Source of the DNA: Serpula lacrymans var. lacrymans S7.9 | Lineage: Eukaryota; Basidiomycota; Agaricomycetes; Boletales; Serpulaceae | DNA length: 64,000 nucleotides | Direction of reading: 5' to 3' | NCBI RefSeq assembly: GCF_000218685.1 | Contig: NW_006763294.1 | Location: forward strand, 974,807 to 1,038,806 | Shown: positions 37,125 to 48,467 of the stretch, piece after piece | How the letters are laid out: each line of letters begins with the position of its first letter | Numbering within the stretch: the first letter of the stretch is position 1 | Notes under the pieces: model-generated | Databases searched by the model: none | What the model was told of the DNA's origin: nothing | What the model saw: the letters and a program-made list of their open reading frames with translations, nothing else | Made by a program: the position numbers and the translations under genes

Positions 37125-38431
37125 ATGATGTCATACACCAAAGTTGATTGGTAGCATGAATAGGTGTCAATAACAAAGCAAATATTCAAAAGACTTGCCT
37201 TTACATTGCACAGGCACAGTGTTTTACTTTCCATTCAGTACTTTTAGCAATTTTCCGCATCGCCACTGGCTACACTTTGCATTGTGCCCTCACTTTTGTC
37301 ATTTCCCTTACCCCTTTCTTTACTTAGCCCCACCATGGGCCCTCTCCTTTCCTTTAACTTCTCACCAGATGGTCGTTTGGGGATCCCTATTTTAGTCTCC
37401 TTGTGCTTCCACCACATCTGATGTTACCGCTCTCCATCCGCTTCTGTTGCCAATCCGTTAATCACCATGTGCCACTGCTAATATCAGTAAAGCCCCGGCG
37501 GCCGGTCCAAACTGGGAAACAGGTCCGTCTTTATGACATCAATCTTCCATCATATACTATCAAATCATCGGTTGCTTGTCTCGCCTGGCTGGAACACGGG
37601 TGGGTAGTTTTGGAGTTGGAAAAGGTCCATCCTCTTGTGTCACCCATGTACATTACCACCCCATTTTCTTGGGTGCATTTATCCTTCATCTATTGTCTTT
37701 GCTACAGCTACACTTATCACACGCTGTCTGGGACACATCTGTTCCAGATTGGAACTGCTCCCCTCCCTTCATTTGACCAGGTGGTCCAATACAACCAGAC
37801 CATTGGTAAGGCCATGGAAACATCGTATTTGGACTAGGTGGTGGACCGGTGGACCGGTGGCTCTAGTTCTTTTTTTTCAGCAGAACATTCATTTGCAGTG
37901 CAATTGTTTTGATTTTTGAATCATTTTTATCAACATATATTTTTTTTAGAATGCCTGACTGACAACAAGGAAACTGTGTTGATACTGATATTATTTTGCC
38001 TTGCCCTTTTTTTTACTGCATCTTCCCATGACATCATGATTTTCTTGCTCTCTTTCTGCTATTGGAATTTATTTTATGGCTGTACAAACCTGTGACATTA
38101 CATACACAGGATTTGTTGTTCATGTTCTATCCCTTTCTTTTCCTTATTTTGACAATCTTATCCTTTACTACCTACACAGGATTTGTCAGTGTATATTCCT
38201 TCCTTCACATCCTTTCTCATTTTTTTTGCACAGCTATACTGTGCATAGCCTACTTTTCTTTTACTATATAAACCCCTGTATTTTATTGTAAAAACAAGAA
38301 ATCCAGTCCAGACTTCTTCTTTAATCTCAAGTCCACTACTCACTATTACTTGTGATCCAGTGTGGTCACAACATTTCACACTGCTACTACTGTCAATTGC
38401 TGTCATTGTCACTCTCCACTTCAGAAGTCTT
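37125..38431 (+). repeat. Unit 1 of an inverted duplicated element with a decayed ORF
   Basis: About 1.3 kb, matching unit 2 (39259-40705) in reverse complement. The ATG at 37335 (ACCATGG context) corresponds to the start of the unit 2 ORF. A deletion of a few tens of bases shifts the frame, and the conserved part is then read at 37421-37837 (KPRRPVQTGKQVRLYD to the end). Many differences from unit 2 are C-to-T type, such as Cys or His codons in place of Arg. A TATATAAA-like box occurs near 38265. Confidence 0.75.
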
Positions 38432-38805
38432 TGTTATCCCTTTCAATTAGAGTCCTTCTGAAGACTACAGTTTGTGCCCTAGGAGCCTGCTATCACTGGG
38501 AACCTTGTCACCTTGTCATTTTCAAACCTACCTTGTGCTACAATTAGCAAGGTAGTGCTTGTCCATACTCATCATAAAGCCCCTATCTTTATCTTCCAAC
38601 TATCCCTCCTCCTCAAAACCCACACCCATACATTTCTGGGGTTTACTTTGAAGAATTATTATATGTACCACCCCACGAACAACCAGACCACTCCACTGTT
38701 CTAGGAGACAAAGCCCATACACAAGTTCCGTGGAATCTGGGAGGATTGTTTGTTAGTTTGTTTTTGTGTGTGGTTTTCCAACAACAGTTTTCATCATCAA
38801 CAGCC
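38432..38805 (-). repeat. ~360-bp repeat, copy B
   Basis: Reverse complement of copies A and C. It joins the 3' end of unit 1 and faces copy C across a ~70-bp spacer, so B/C form the centre of a large palindrome. Confidence 0.75.
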
Positions 38806-38875
38806 GAAGGGCCTAGTGCATGAGCTAAACTAACTCCCAACCTTGTAATCTATTCTGCTCCCCAGTGTATCTCCA

Positions 38876-39258
38876 TTGTCGATGATGAGAACTGCTGTTA
38901 GAAAACCACACACAAAAACAAACTAACACACAATCCTCCCAGATTCCACGGAACTTGTTTATGGGCTTTGCCTCCTAGAACAGTGGAGTGGTCTGGTTGT
39001 TCGTGGGGTGGTACGTATAAAGGTCCTTCAAAGTAAAACCCAGAGGTGTATGAGTGTGGGTTTTGAGGAGGAGGGATAGTTGAATTTATAGAAGATAGGG
39101 GCTTAGTGATGAGTATAGATGAGCACTACCTTGCTAATTGTAGCACAAGGTAGGTTTGAGAACAACGAGGATGACAAGGTGACGAGGTTCCTAGTGATAG
39201 CAGGCTCCTGGGGCACAAACTGTAGTGCTCAGAAGGACTCTAATCGAAAGGGATAACA
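38876..39258 (+). repeat. ~360-bp repeat, copy C
   Basis: It runs from about TGTCGATGATGAGAACTG through TGTTAGAAAACC to GGGATAACA and abuts unit 2 at the same end as copy B abuts unit 1. No target duplication could be assigned to it. Confidence 0.75.
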
Positions 39259-40705
39259 ATGACTTCAAAAGTGGGAAGTGACGATGACAGCAATTAACAG
39301 TGGTAGCAGTGGGAAGTGTTGTGACCACACTGGATCACAAGTAGCAGAGACTAGTGAACTTGAGATTAGAGAAGAAGTCTGGATTGGAGTTTTTGTTGTT
39401 TTACAAGGTAAAATACAGGGGTTTATATAGTAAAAGAAAAGTAGGCTATACACAGTATAGCTGTGCAAAAAGAATGAGAAAGGATGTGAAGGAAGGAATG
39501 TACGCTGACAAATCCTGCATAGGTAGTACAGGATAAGATTGTCAAAATAAGGAAAAGAAAGGGATAGAACAATGAATGCTGTGAGTAATGTCACATGTTT
39601 GTACAGCCATAAAGTAAAGTCCAATAGCAAAAAGAGAGCAGGAAAATCATGATGTCATGGGAAGATGCAGTAAAAAAAGGGCAAGGCAAAACACTATCAG
39701 TATCAACACAGTTCCTTTATTGTCAGTCAGACATTCTAAAAAAATATGTGTCCATAAAAATGATTCAAAAATCAAAAATAATCGCACTGTAAATGAATAT
39801 TCTGCTGAAAAAAAAGAAACTGGAGCCACCAGTCCACCACCTAGTCCAAATCCGACAGTTCCATGGCCTTACCAATGGACTGGTTGTGTTGGACCACCTG
39901 ATCAAACGAGGGAGGGAGAGGAGTAGTTCCAATTTGGAACAAGTGAGTCCCAGGCAGCGTGTGGTAGGTGTAGCTGTAGCGAAGACAATGGACAAAAGAT
40001 AAGTGTACCCAAGTGAATGGGACAGCGATGAACATGGGCGATGCAAGGGGATGAACCTTCTCCAGCTCAAAAACTACCCACCCACGCTCCAACCAGGCAA
40101 GACGAGCGACCGATGTTTTGATAGTATATGATGGTAGATCAACGTCATAAAGATGGACCTGTTTCCCTATTTGAACTGGCCGCCGGGGCTTTGCTAATAT
40201 CAGCAGTGGCACGTGGTAGTCGACGGATCGGCGACGGAAGCGGATAAGAAGTGGTGACATCAGAAATGGTGGGGGAGCAAAGAAGATGAGGAGGAGGAGG
40301 GTGGAGGTGACGAGGAGGTGAACTAAAATGGGGATCCAGATACGACCGTCGGGTGAGAATAAAAACGGGAGTAAGGGACCCATGGTGGGGCTAGGCAAAG
40401 GAAGGGAAGTGAAGGAAACGACAAAAACAAGGGTGCAATGCAATGTGTAGCCAGTGGCGACGCAAAAATTTGCCAAAATGCCGAAATGCGGAAAGTACCG
40501 AATGGAAAGCAAAGGTGAGCGTGACTGGATTGCCTAATAGAGGTGGTGCTGATTAGCCACAAGTTCGAAAAAGGCAATATTAATTACTATTCCACGTGGC
40601 ACTGTGCCTGTGTGGCACAAAGGCGAGTCTTTTTGAATATTCGCTTCGTTATTGACACCTGTCCATGCTACCAATCAACTTTGGTGCATGACACCGTCCT
40701 CTGTC
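39259..40705 (-). repeat. Unit 2 of the inverted duplicated element, with intact ORF
   Basis: About 1.45 kb, minus strand. It is the better-preserved unit and encodes the ORF at 39841-40383. No ~360-bp repeat is found at its far (right) end, unlike unit 1. Confidence 0.75.
39841..40383 (-). CDS. Hypothetical 180-residue protein of the inverted element
   Basis: I do not recognise this protein. From an ATG in ACCATGG context it has one hydrophobic stretch (IPILVHLLVTSTLLLLIFFA, about residues 16-35) that could span a membrane. A basic segment follows, then a hydrophilic to mixed region that unit 1 also preserves (KPRRPVQIGKQVHLYDVDLP, ARLAWLERGWVVFELEKVHP, GTHLFQIGTTPLPPSFDQVV). The open frame extends upstream of the ATG without a stop to 40512. 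It lies within a repeated, probably mobile unit; it resembles neither transposase, reverse transcriptase nor gag motifs I know. Confidence 0.45.
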   Translation of the reverse strand: MGPLLPFLFSPDGRIWIPILVHLLVTSTLLLLIFFAPPPFLMSPLLIRFRRRSVDYHVPLLILAKPRRPVQIGKQVHLYDVDLPSYTIKTSVARLAWLERGWVVFELEKVHPLASPMFIAVPFTWVHLSFVHCLRYSYTYHTLPGTHLFQIGTTPLPPSFDQVVQHNQSIGKAMELSDLD

Positions 40706-40944
40706 CTCTAATTTCTGAAGGTCACAGTTCTGACAGCCTGTAATGTACTGACCCAGCTGGGTTGTGTAGGACGGGCAGCCTCTCACTCAGCTGGGTCATT
40801 GAGGATGGGCACAATAATATCACATCTAACATGGCCTGGCTGGTACACTCCACCGGACTCTGCTGGCCCTGTCTATATATTAATATTACCAGGTAATAAT
40901 TTCCTATCTAAGATGGACAATCATAACTATATGGGCTGGCCTGG

Positions 40945-41140
40945 ACAGCATGTAGACCAGCCCAAACCAGTTGTAGTCACCCTGGAAAGTGAAAAAGAGT
41001 TCAAAGTCAAATAAGTTGTGGATGCACACTTGAAGTGCAGAAAATTAGAGTTCCTAGTCCTCTGGAAGGGCTATGGAGATAAGGGCTTAGAAACCAGAAA
41101 CCCGTCTGGACAATCCTCGTGATGCTGTTTGTGAGTTTTA
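40945..41140 (+). pseudogene. Chromodomain relic of a gypsy-1-like element
   Basis: The translated fragment contains GQHVDQPKPVVVTLE, KEFKVK, a stop, then VVDAHLKCRKLEFLVLWKGYGD, closely matching the gypsy-1 integrase tail and chromodomain. Stops and small indels follow. Confidence 0.85.
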
Positions 41141-41194
41141 TTCTAGATATACCTTAAACTCAGTCTCCTACTTAACTTTCTTTCTTCTTTTTAT

Positions 41195-41530
41195 TTTAGA
41201 CACTTGTGCCATGTGGCACTTTCCTTTTATTTCAAACTCCACTTGGACTTTCACTTTCTTGTGCTGTACAGCTTCCTTGTACTATTAGTTACAACTCTCT
41301 CACATAGTGGGGCTGGTCACAAGGGCTGTGCCCTATGATATCATCAGCCACCACCTTTATCAACTGTATAGTACATATGTACAAACAAACCTAAATTAGT
41401 ATGAAACCTCAATAGATCAAGGAGGCTCCTCAGTGAATCCTCCTGTTGTTTACCCACAACTAACTTGATTCTACCATCAGGGAGTTTATCCACTCCTTCC
41501 CGCACCCTCTCTGCTTGTTGTAGTTGCGTG
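41195..41530 (+). repeat. Decayed gypsy-1 family LTR
   Basis: It resembles the solo LTR at 35421-35748 in the same orientation (for example CCATGTGGCACTTTCC, CAGCCACC, CTCAGTGAATCCTCCTG) but is strongly diverged. The right end is truncated near GCGTGCCAGAG. Confidence 0.75.
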
Positions 41531-41544
41531 CCAGAGCAAAGAAC

Positions 41545-41645
41545 AAAAAGCTTTTGATAAGTTTAAGGAATCATTTACAATGGCTCCTATTCTGGCATTC
41601 CCAGAACAACTGAGGGCATATGATAAATAGTAAGTGGCTATACTA
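41545..41645 (+). pseudogene. RNase H fragment of a gypsy element
   Basis: It encodes AFDKFKESFTMAPILAFPEQ, matching the reverse transcriptase/RNase H junction of Ty3/gypsy elements. It lies after the decayed LTR rather than before it, so the relic is rearranged. Confidence 0.7.
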
Positions 41646-41824
41646 TAAGAGAGAAAAAGAGACCATATGTAGTTCAAATATGTTTGTATCACAAACACTA
41701 AGTATGGAATCCACTCCAACAAGGAATTGTATTTTGAAAACTATCTATTTATTTCTGTAGGTCATTGGCAGTAATTAATAATGAAATCATCCCCATAAAA
41801 TCCCTTTATGTTTTCAGCTCATAC

Positions 41825-42030
41825 AGTGACCTCAAAAACCCTTTCCATGTTAACTCTGGGTGTCATGCATGAAGCATACCATCAAATAGCTTGAGAATTG
41901 CACTTAGCTTTGGTGGAGTCATAAATAGTACATACTCTTGGCTGTAAAATTGCCCCATAGGTCATGTGATTTGGTTGATTTAAAACAGCAACACCATGGA
42001 AAGGGTTTTTTCACTTTTGAATTGAAAAGG
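41825..42030 (+). repeat. Left terminal inverted repeat of the Tc1-like transposon
   Basis: It matches 51426 back to about 51200 with few mismatches and one indel (about 40 bp) in the inner part. The inner end carries an inverted CCATGGAAAGGG copy of the outer CCCTTTCCATG motif. Confidence 0.9.
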
Positions 42031-42044
42031 GTATTTGGTTATTA

Positions 42045-43290
42045 TCAGTACTTGGTATAGCCTTCTTTTGCCCTAAACACTGCCTGAATCTTTCTAGGCA
42101 TACTTTCAATTAATTTCTGACACTCCTTAACTGGTATCTTCTCCTACTCCACTTAAACCCTTTCCCACAATTCTGTGAGGCAACATTAAACTATAACAAA
42201 AACAATACCCATCTCTGTCTGCACTTGCAGGGAGTAAAAGGTATGATGAGTTTTTTTTGAGGTCAATAGGTGCTAGAGATTATAGCAGGTAGAGGACTGA
42301 TGATAAACTTAAAGGTTTCTGATGAGGAGTGAAGCAGTTTATTCAAGTAATAGAAAGATAAAGAACTATACATGAGTATGTAGGGTTTTTATAGCTAACT
42401 GTCTATCTCTCAGGCCGAAAAAGGAATAATAGAAAAGTGGTCTGAAGAGAAAATCAACCAATAAAAAAAAGAAGAACTATTGTATGACTTCAAGGATCAA
42501 TCAGCTGGTGAGAGAATGTACTAATAATAAGTATTGTCACGCATGTTCAGGAACCGTATTCTCATAATGAGGTACAATCCTGACTAAAGTGTTTATTAAT
42601 ATCTCCAGGCACTGATGGGGCTTGGAGCTGGTTGGCAAGATCTCTACTACCAGTCCTTACCCATTGTGCTGGCTGGCTAGGAGTACTACCCAGTCTCTGA
42701 TCTGCAATATGAAGTGGTAACAATGGTTAAGAAAGCCTGTGAGGGCTATGAGAAGCAAGATAGCAAAAGATACCTCTAGCCCTAGAGCAAAGGTGTAACA
42801 GGGAAAGTGTCTGAAAGCCAAGACATGGGACAAAAAGATAAGAAAATAAGAAAATATAAATGGTCCTTACAAATTCATGAATCATATTGGGGGGGTTTTC
42901 ATACCCTGCAAGCCTCCTCTTGAGATGTCCAGTAGAATTTAGGTCAGGAGACTGTGCAGGCAAACTATAGTGTTGGATGCTTGTTCCTCTAGCCAGTCCT
43001 TGACCTTCCAGCAGGTATGCTTGGGGTCATTATCCTGCTGAAAGATACTTTTAGAAGGATTGAGACTATAATACTCTTGGGTTTTCTGGAGCTTATCCTT
43101 GAAAATTTAAAGGTAAAGGTCCCCATCCATCCTACCATCAATCTTGGTAGCAAATCCAACTGCTTTCTAAGTCATACAGCACCACATCATTAAGGAATGT
43201 TCTCCAAACTCGAGGATTCCATCTACCAGCTTATTACTAAGCCCCTTACTTACCCTTTTCCATGCTCATTTGTGTCTGTCTGACCCTAGG
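42045..43290 (-). pseudogene. Tc1-like transposase, C-terminal part
   Basis: It continues the N-terminal fragment at 50614-51076 exactly across the CTAGG duplication. Recognisable blocks on the minus strand: GLSNKLVDGILEFG, LMMWCCMT, GFATKIDGRMDGDLYL, FQQDNDPKHTCWK (second catalytic Asp), PAQSPDLN (third catalytic acid). After the solo LTR insertion comes EKIPVKECQKLIESMPRKIQ, ending KEGYTKY and a stop at 42045-42047. Numerous stops are present. Confidence 0.9.
42174..42871. repeat. Solo LTR (or short LTR element) of an unidentified family
   Basis: 698 bp with TGTGAGG...CCTTACA ends (TG...CA) and an exact duplication AATTC at 42169-42173 and 42872-42876. It interrupts the transposase between the codons for IHE and LWERV; removal restores that stretch. 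It is not related to the gypsy-1 or gypsy-2 LTRs. On the minus strand it carries a TATAAAAA box near 42390. Confidence 0.85.
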
Positions 43291-43704
43291 TGTTATGATC
43301 TCTATTAGACATTTAAAAACTACTCATTTCTTTTTACTCATTGGTTATACCATCGGACCGATGACTCATTTCCTTCACGTACACTTCTGTTCCTCTCGCA
43401 TTCGCAGTACCTATTATAGTACTTAGTCCTCAACAGATGGACCTGCCCTAGATAGGACCTAACTCCTATCACCAATTCCTTTCCATTATAAATACCATGT
43501 AACAGCAGTAGTATTCTCTAATATGATTCTACGCAGTTTACGCTTACAAAGCTAGACTCCTAAGATCAGACTTCTACTCAGAAGAAGACCAACTCTCGTT
43601 GGAAGAACTCCACTCAGAACTATGTTCTCGAACTTGTCTTTGGATAAGTCTCTTTACAAACCTCGACAAACCCTCAGACTTTGTTAAGCACTTTGTGCGT
43701 AACA
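43291..43704 (+). repeat. 5' LTR of gypsy-2
   Basis: 414 bp, TGTTATGATC to GTGCGTAACA. It is very similar to the 3' LTR. TATAAATA is at 43487-43494. Confidence 0.95.
43487..43494 (+). promoter_or_regulatory. TATA box of gypsy-2 5' LTR
   Basis: TATAAATA lies 33 bp upstream of AATATGATTCT (43520-43530), the predicted RNA 5' end. Confidence 0.65.
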
Positions 43705-43706
43705 AA

Positions 43707-43717
43707 AGAATCGTATT
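43707..43717 (+). other. Predicted self-priming primer-binding site of gypsy-2
   Basis: AGAATCGTATT starts 2 nt after the LTR end. It pairs with the predicted RNA 5' end AATATGATTCT (43520-43530) over 11 nt with one G-U wobble. The same spacing is seen in gypsy-1. Confidence 0.65.
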
Positions 43718-43766
43718 CTAACCAGAAGTCCCACCTATTTAGGTTTGGGAAGAAAAAGTCGACAAA

Positions 43767-44978
43767 ATGTCGCAACGACCAACAACCAGATCCCAAAGAG
43801 CAAGAGGAAGCTCAGACAACCCACAAACAGCAACCCCACCGACGTCATCTTGACAAGAAAGGATAGCAGCAACACCTCCCTTTCCCCAACCAGATGTAAC
43901 CCGACTCCACACCAGAGAACAAGCAGACATTTTCTATGAAGCCAGAACACGTTGGCTACAGTACTACGCTACTGCCCACCACACAACATGATCCCCCAGT
44001 AACTGTAGAAGACCTCTACGACGAAAACAACTTTGAAGAGTTTGCAGCAAGCGGCGACCCAATACCACCTCCCACTCCACAGATACTCCCTGCCGCACCT
44101 GCTCCATCCCATATCCCACCACCATGCACCATGTCTAACGCTGCAGCCCCCAAACCCACGATGATCGGGAAAATTGATGACTTCGATGGAACCGCAGATA
44201 AAGCCCAAAGGTGGATATCGTCCACCAATCTACACTTTGATATCAACGACACCATCTACAACTCCGACAAGAAAAAGGTATATGTGGCCCTCAGCTACAT
44301 GAAGGAAGGCAACGCCGCCTCATGGAGCGAAGCCAAGATGACCAAATACAAAGAGAAGAACGCCTACCCCACATGGGCAGACTTCATGAAAACCTTCACA
44401 ACCAGTTTCAGAACGGCAAACATCAAAGGAACGGCCTCGGCTGCCTTGATGAAAATGAAGATGGAACAAGGAGAAAATGCAGTAGCATTTAACTCAAGGT
44501 TCATGCTAGATGCTGGGAAGAGCAGCATCAACAACCCCTCCTTCGCAGGGCACTCACCGGAAAGGAACTACTCACCATCAAAGACTGGATGAGCACAGTG
44601 GCGAACCTAGACACCAACTGGATCTGTGCCAACGCTATCTCGGAAGGAGCGTGGGGCGCCAGAAACAAAGAAAGACAGAACAACAGAAACCGCAAAAGTG
44701 GACCATCCACCAGCACCAGAAGATTAACTAAAGATGAAGAAGAATCAAGGAGGAAAGAGGGAAGATGCTTCATATGTAACGAGAAAGGACACATAGGAAG
44801 GAATTGTAAGAACAAAGGAAAAACTCCCGAAAGAAAGGTACGTCAAACCGGAACAGAAGATGACACCAAAACAGTGGTGGAAGAAGACAGGGTCCAAAAC
44901 ATCATGAGGATGTGGAGGGAGTTAGGAGAAGATCAAAGAACAGAGGCGATGAAAGAATTAGAATACGAGGGTTTTTAA
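43767..44978 (+). pseudogene. gypsy-2 gag
   Basis: The N-terminus at 43767 has an in-frame TGA after 27 codons and shifts frame before 43936. The capsid-like part (IDDFDGTADKAQRWISST, then YPTWADFMKTFTTSF) runs to about 44530. Another shift leads to TIKDWMSTVANLDTNWICAN and the zinc knuckle CFICNEKGHIGRNC. The last ORF ends at 44978, just before pol. Confidence 0.88.
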
Positions 44979-44995
44979 AATGACGGACTACCCCG

Positions 44996-47900
44996 ATGTT
45001 AGTACCGTCAAAAATGGCAACTGTAACAATAGCAACGATCAATGCCAACTCTTTACAAATTGATTGCTCATTGAAACAGAAAACCATTGGAACCAAAGCC
45101 CTGATAGATTCAGGAGCTACAGACGACTTCATGGACACAAAATTCGCCATCAGACACCAACTCCCCCTCCAAAAACTCCCAACTCCTATAACGTGTAAAA
45201 ATGTTGACGGAACCACGAACAAAAACGGAAAAATTATGCATTGCACCTATCAGAGGATAGCTGCAGGAGGACAAAACAGGTTTACAAAGTCCCTATTGAC
45301 CGGACTAGACGGAGAAGACATATTACAGGGATTTCCCTGGTTACGAAAAGTCAATCCTGTCATTAACTGGAAAGACAAAGAATTACCAAACTCGGACAAA
45401 CACTCCATCAGGATGAACCAAACAACCACGGAAACAAAAATCAGGACAACCGCAGTAAACGAGGATGTGTACGAAACCATTCATAGATATGTATCCGACC
45501 AAACACCCTATCCTCGAACCACGATTCGATTAAAGGTCAACTTGGCAATGGAACACGCGCAAATACACGGAGAAAAAAAGGAGCATAACCTCCCGGATGA
45601 ATATAAAGGGTATTCGGACATCTTTGACAAAAAGAAGTCGGAAAGACTCCTCAAGCGACGGGAATATGATCATGCAATCAACATGAAACCAGAATTCGTA
45701 CCAACAGATTGCAAGTTGTACCCATTGGCACCAAAGGAAGACGAAGCATTAACAGAATTCTTAACGGAAAACTACAGAAAGGGATACATCAGGCCGAGCA
45801 AGTCGCCACAGGTGTCCCCCTTCTTCTTCATCGGCAAAAAGGATGGATCACTCCGACCGTGCCAAGATTACAGAAAACTGAACACATATACCGTGAAAGA
45901 CCCCTATCCACTACCCCTGATACCCAACCTCATCGAAAAATTGAAAGGAGCCATCATCTTTACAAAACTAGATCTACGTTGGGGATACAATAATGTAAGG
46001 ATAAAAGAAGGAGGCGAATGGAAAGCTGCGTTTAAAACCAGCAAAGGAGTGTTTGAACCAACGGTCATGTTCTTCGGCATGTGCAATTCACCGGCAACAT
46101 TCCAAAGGCTGATGAACGACAAATCCAAAGACTACATCAATGAAGGTTGGATGATCATATACATGGATGACATCCTCATCTTTGACACCAACATCGAAAG
46201 ACTCCGAATCCGAACAAAACAGGTTCTACAAAGACTACGCGATAACAACCTATTCCTAAAACTAGAAAAATGCACCTTCAAAGCAAAAACCATTGAATAC
46301 CTGGGAATGATTGTTTCCCACAATCAAGTATCAATGGATCCAGCCAAACTCGCTGGGATCCACGATTGGCCAATCCCGAAAGACACCAAAGGCATAAGGA
46401 AGTTCTTAGGTTACGGAAACTTCTACAGGAAGTTTATCGGTCACTACTCTGACCTTGCCAGACCCTTGAATGCCTTACCAGAAAAGGATAGAAAGTGGAA
46501 CTGGACCCACACTGAAGATGACACTTTCAAATTGATGAAACACAAATTCCCGACTCCTCAAAACTGTCAAAGATTGCTGCAGACACCAGCAAACACGCCA
46601 CAGGAACTGTTTTAATGCAACCCGATGACTAAGGACAATGGCACCCATGTGCATTTTTCTCCAAAACTCTATCCCCCGCTGAAAAGAACTACCAGATATA
46701 CGACAAAGAGTTATTAGCGGTAATGAGAGCTTTAAAAGAGTGGAAACACTTACTTTTGGGAAGCCCCCACACGATCCAACTCCTGACAGATCACAAGAAC
46801 CTGACGTACTGGCAAGAAGCCAGGAAACTCACACCGCGACAAAGAAGATGGCAGCTGGAACTGTCACAATACAATTACACCTTGGAACACGTACCAGGAA
46901 CCCACATGGTGGTACCCGATGCACTCTCAAGAAGACCTGATTTATACGTCAAAACAGAAGGAGATAACAATGACACACACGCCTCAGCGTTCCTGTATCA
47001 CACACAAACAATTAAAAACACAATCAAGCAAGCCATACTCACAAACGATAATTATCCAGGAAGAACGAAGAAAGACAATTGGAAAAAAGAAGAAGGACAG
47101 TTCTTTTATCAGAATAAATTACTGATTGACAAAGTAGAAGAACAAAAGATGATCATCAAAGATCACCACGATTCCCTGTCCGCAGGACACCCAGGAAGGC
47201 TCAAAACCTACCAGTTGATCAAAAAGGCCTATTGGTGGCCAGGAATGATGAAACAAGTGGAAGAATACGTGAAAGGATGCGCAACTTGTCAATAAGCGAA
47301 AGTAAACACGCATCCCACCACCGTACCATTAATCCCAAACCAGACCCCAAAAACCACCGAACCGATGAAGTACCTATCCGTAGACTTCATAACTGATTTA
47401 CCAGAATCTTCAGGATACAACAGTATGACGGTCGTGGTAGACCAAGGACTTAGTAAAGGGGTAATCCTCTCACCTTGTCATAAAACAATCGACGCGCTCG
47501 AAACCGCACGAATCTTTCACAATTCCATTTTCAAATGATTCGGATTGCACGATAAACTCATATCCAACAGGGGACCACAGTTTGCCTCTGAAGTATCCAA
47601 AGAACTCCACAAACTCCTGAACATTGAAACCGCACTCTCCTCTGCATATCATCCCCAGACGGATGGACAGACAGAACGATCCAACCAAGAACTGGAGATC
47701 TACCTCCGCATCTTTTGCCAGAACCAACCGCACAGCTGGGCAGAGTACCTCACAACCGCGGAATTCTGCCACAACCAAAGACCACACTCCACAAACAACC
47801 AATCACCATTCTACCTCCTCATGGGATATAAACCCCGAGGAATCCCGACCAAACACAGATCCACGAATATCCCATCAGTGGAAAAACAATTATCTGAACT

Positions 47901-48417
47901 GCTTAGGGCAAGGGAAAACGCCCTAGAAGCACATGAACTCGCGAGAAGCAAGATGATGAAACAAAACAACGGAAAGTTCACGTGATTCTCCGAAGGGCAA
48001 AAGGTGTGGTTAGAGAACACCAACCTACGAGAAAAAGCTACCGAATACAAGAAGTTTAACATGAAACGCATTGGACCTTTTTGCATCCAAGAAAAGATTT
48101 CCCCGGTAAACTACCGACTATCCCTGCCTCCCCATTGGAGGATACACAATGTTTTCCACACATCCTTTCTCACGCCATATACGGGAACCAACACTCACGG
48201 CCCGAACTTTATCCGACCACCACCTGACCTGGTCAACGAAGAAGAGGAATATGAAGTAGAAAGTATTCTTAGACACAAACCCTGGAAACACGGGCGCCGC
48301 TACCTGATTAAATGGCGCCATTACCCTCATTCCAAAAACTCATGGGAACCAGAAGAACATTTAACCAATGCTGCGGAGATACTGGAAGCCTATAAGAAGG
48401 ACCACAAGCTGCGTTGA
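44996..48417 (+). pseudogene. gypsy-2 pol: protease, reverse transcriptase, RNase H, integrase, chromodomain
   Basis: 44996-46615 is open: protease ALIDSGATDDFM, reverse transcriptase with TKLDLRWGYNNVRIKE, FFGMCNSPATFQ and catalytic YMDD (WMIIYMDDILIF). Frame breaks then occur near 46600 (RNase H). It reopens at 46723 (LLTDHKNLTYW, HVPGTHMVVPDALSRR), with stops at 47293-47295 in the integrase zinc domain (SAGHPGRL, GCATC), before 47545, and near 47985. Integrase residues in LISNRGPQFASEV and QTDGQTERSNQELE are visible; the Asp usual in SDRG is Asn here. The tail has RIGPFCIQEK-like and HNVFHTSFLTPY segments and a chromodomain (EVESILRHKPWKHGRRYLIKW, WEPEEHL). Confidence 0.92.
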
Positions 48418-48467
48418 AGAGACAATCACCCCACTACCAACAATCCTCTGTCTCTCAACGCAAAAAC

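Noticed and set aside
36752..39258. Reading the ~360-bp repeats A and C as LTRs (TGTTA...TAACA)
   Set aside because: About 20 bp upstream of TGTTA is also shared among A, B and C, no 5-bp duplications fit, and A and B around unit 1 are inverted rather than direct.
43705..43725. tRNA primer-binding site after the LTRs of gypsy-1 and gypsy-2
   Set aside because: Neither site starts with TGG, and both are complementary to their own LTR, so self-priming explains them better.
47811..48330. Minus-strand ORFs within gypsy-2
   Set aside because: They are antisense to the integrase and chromodomain coding region.
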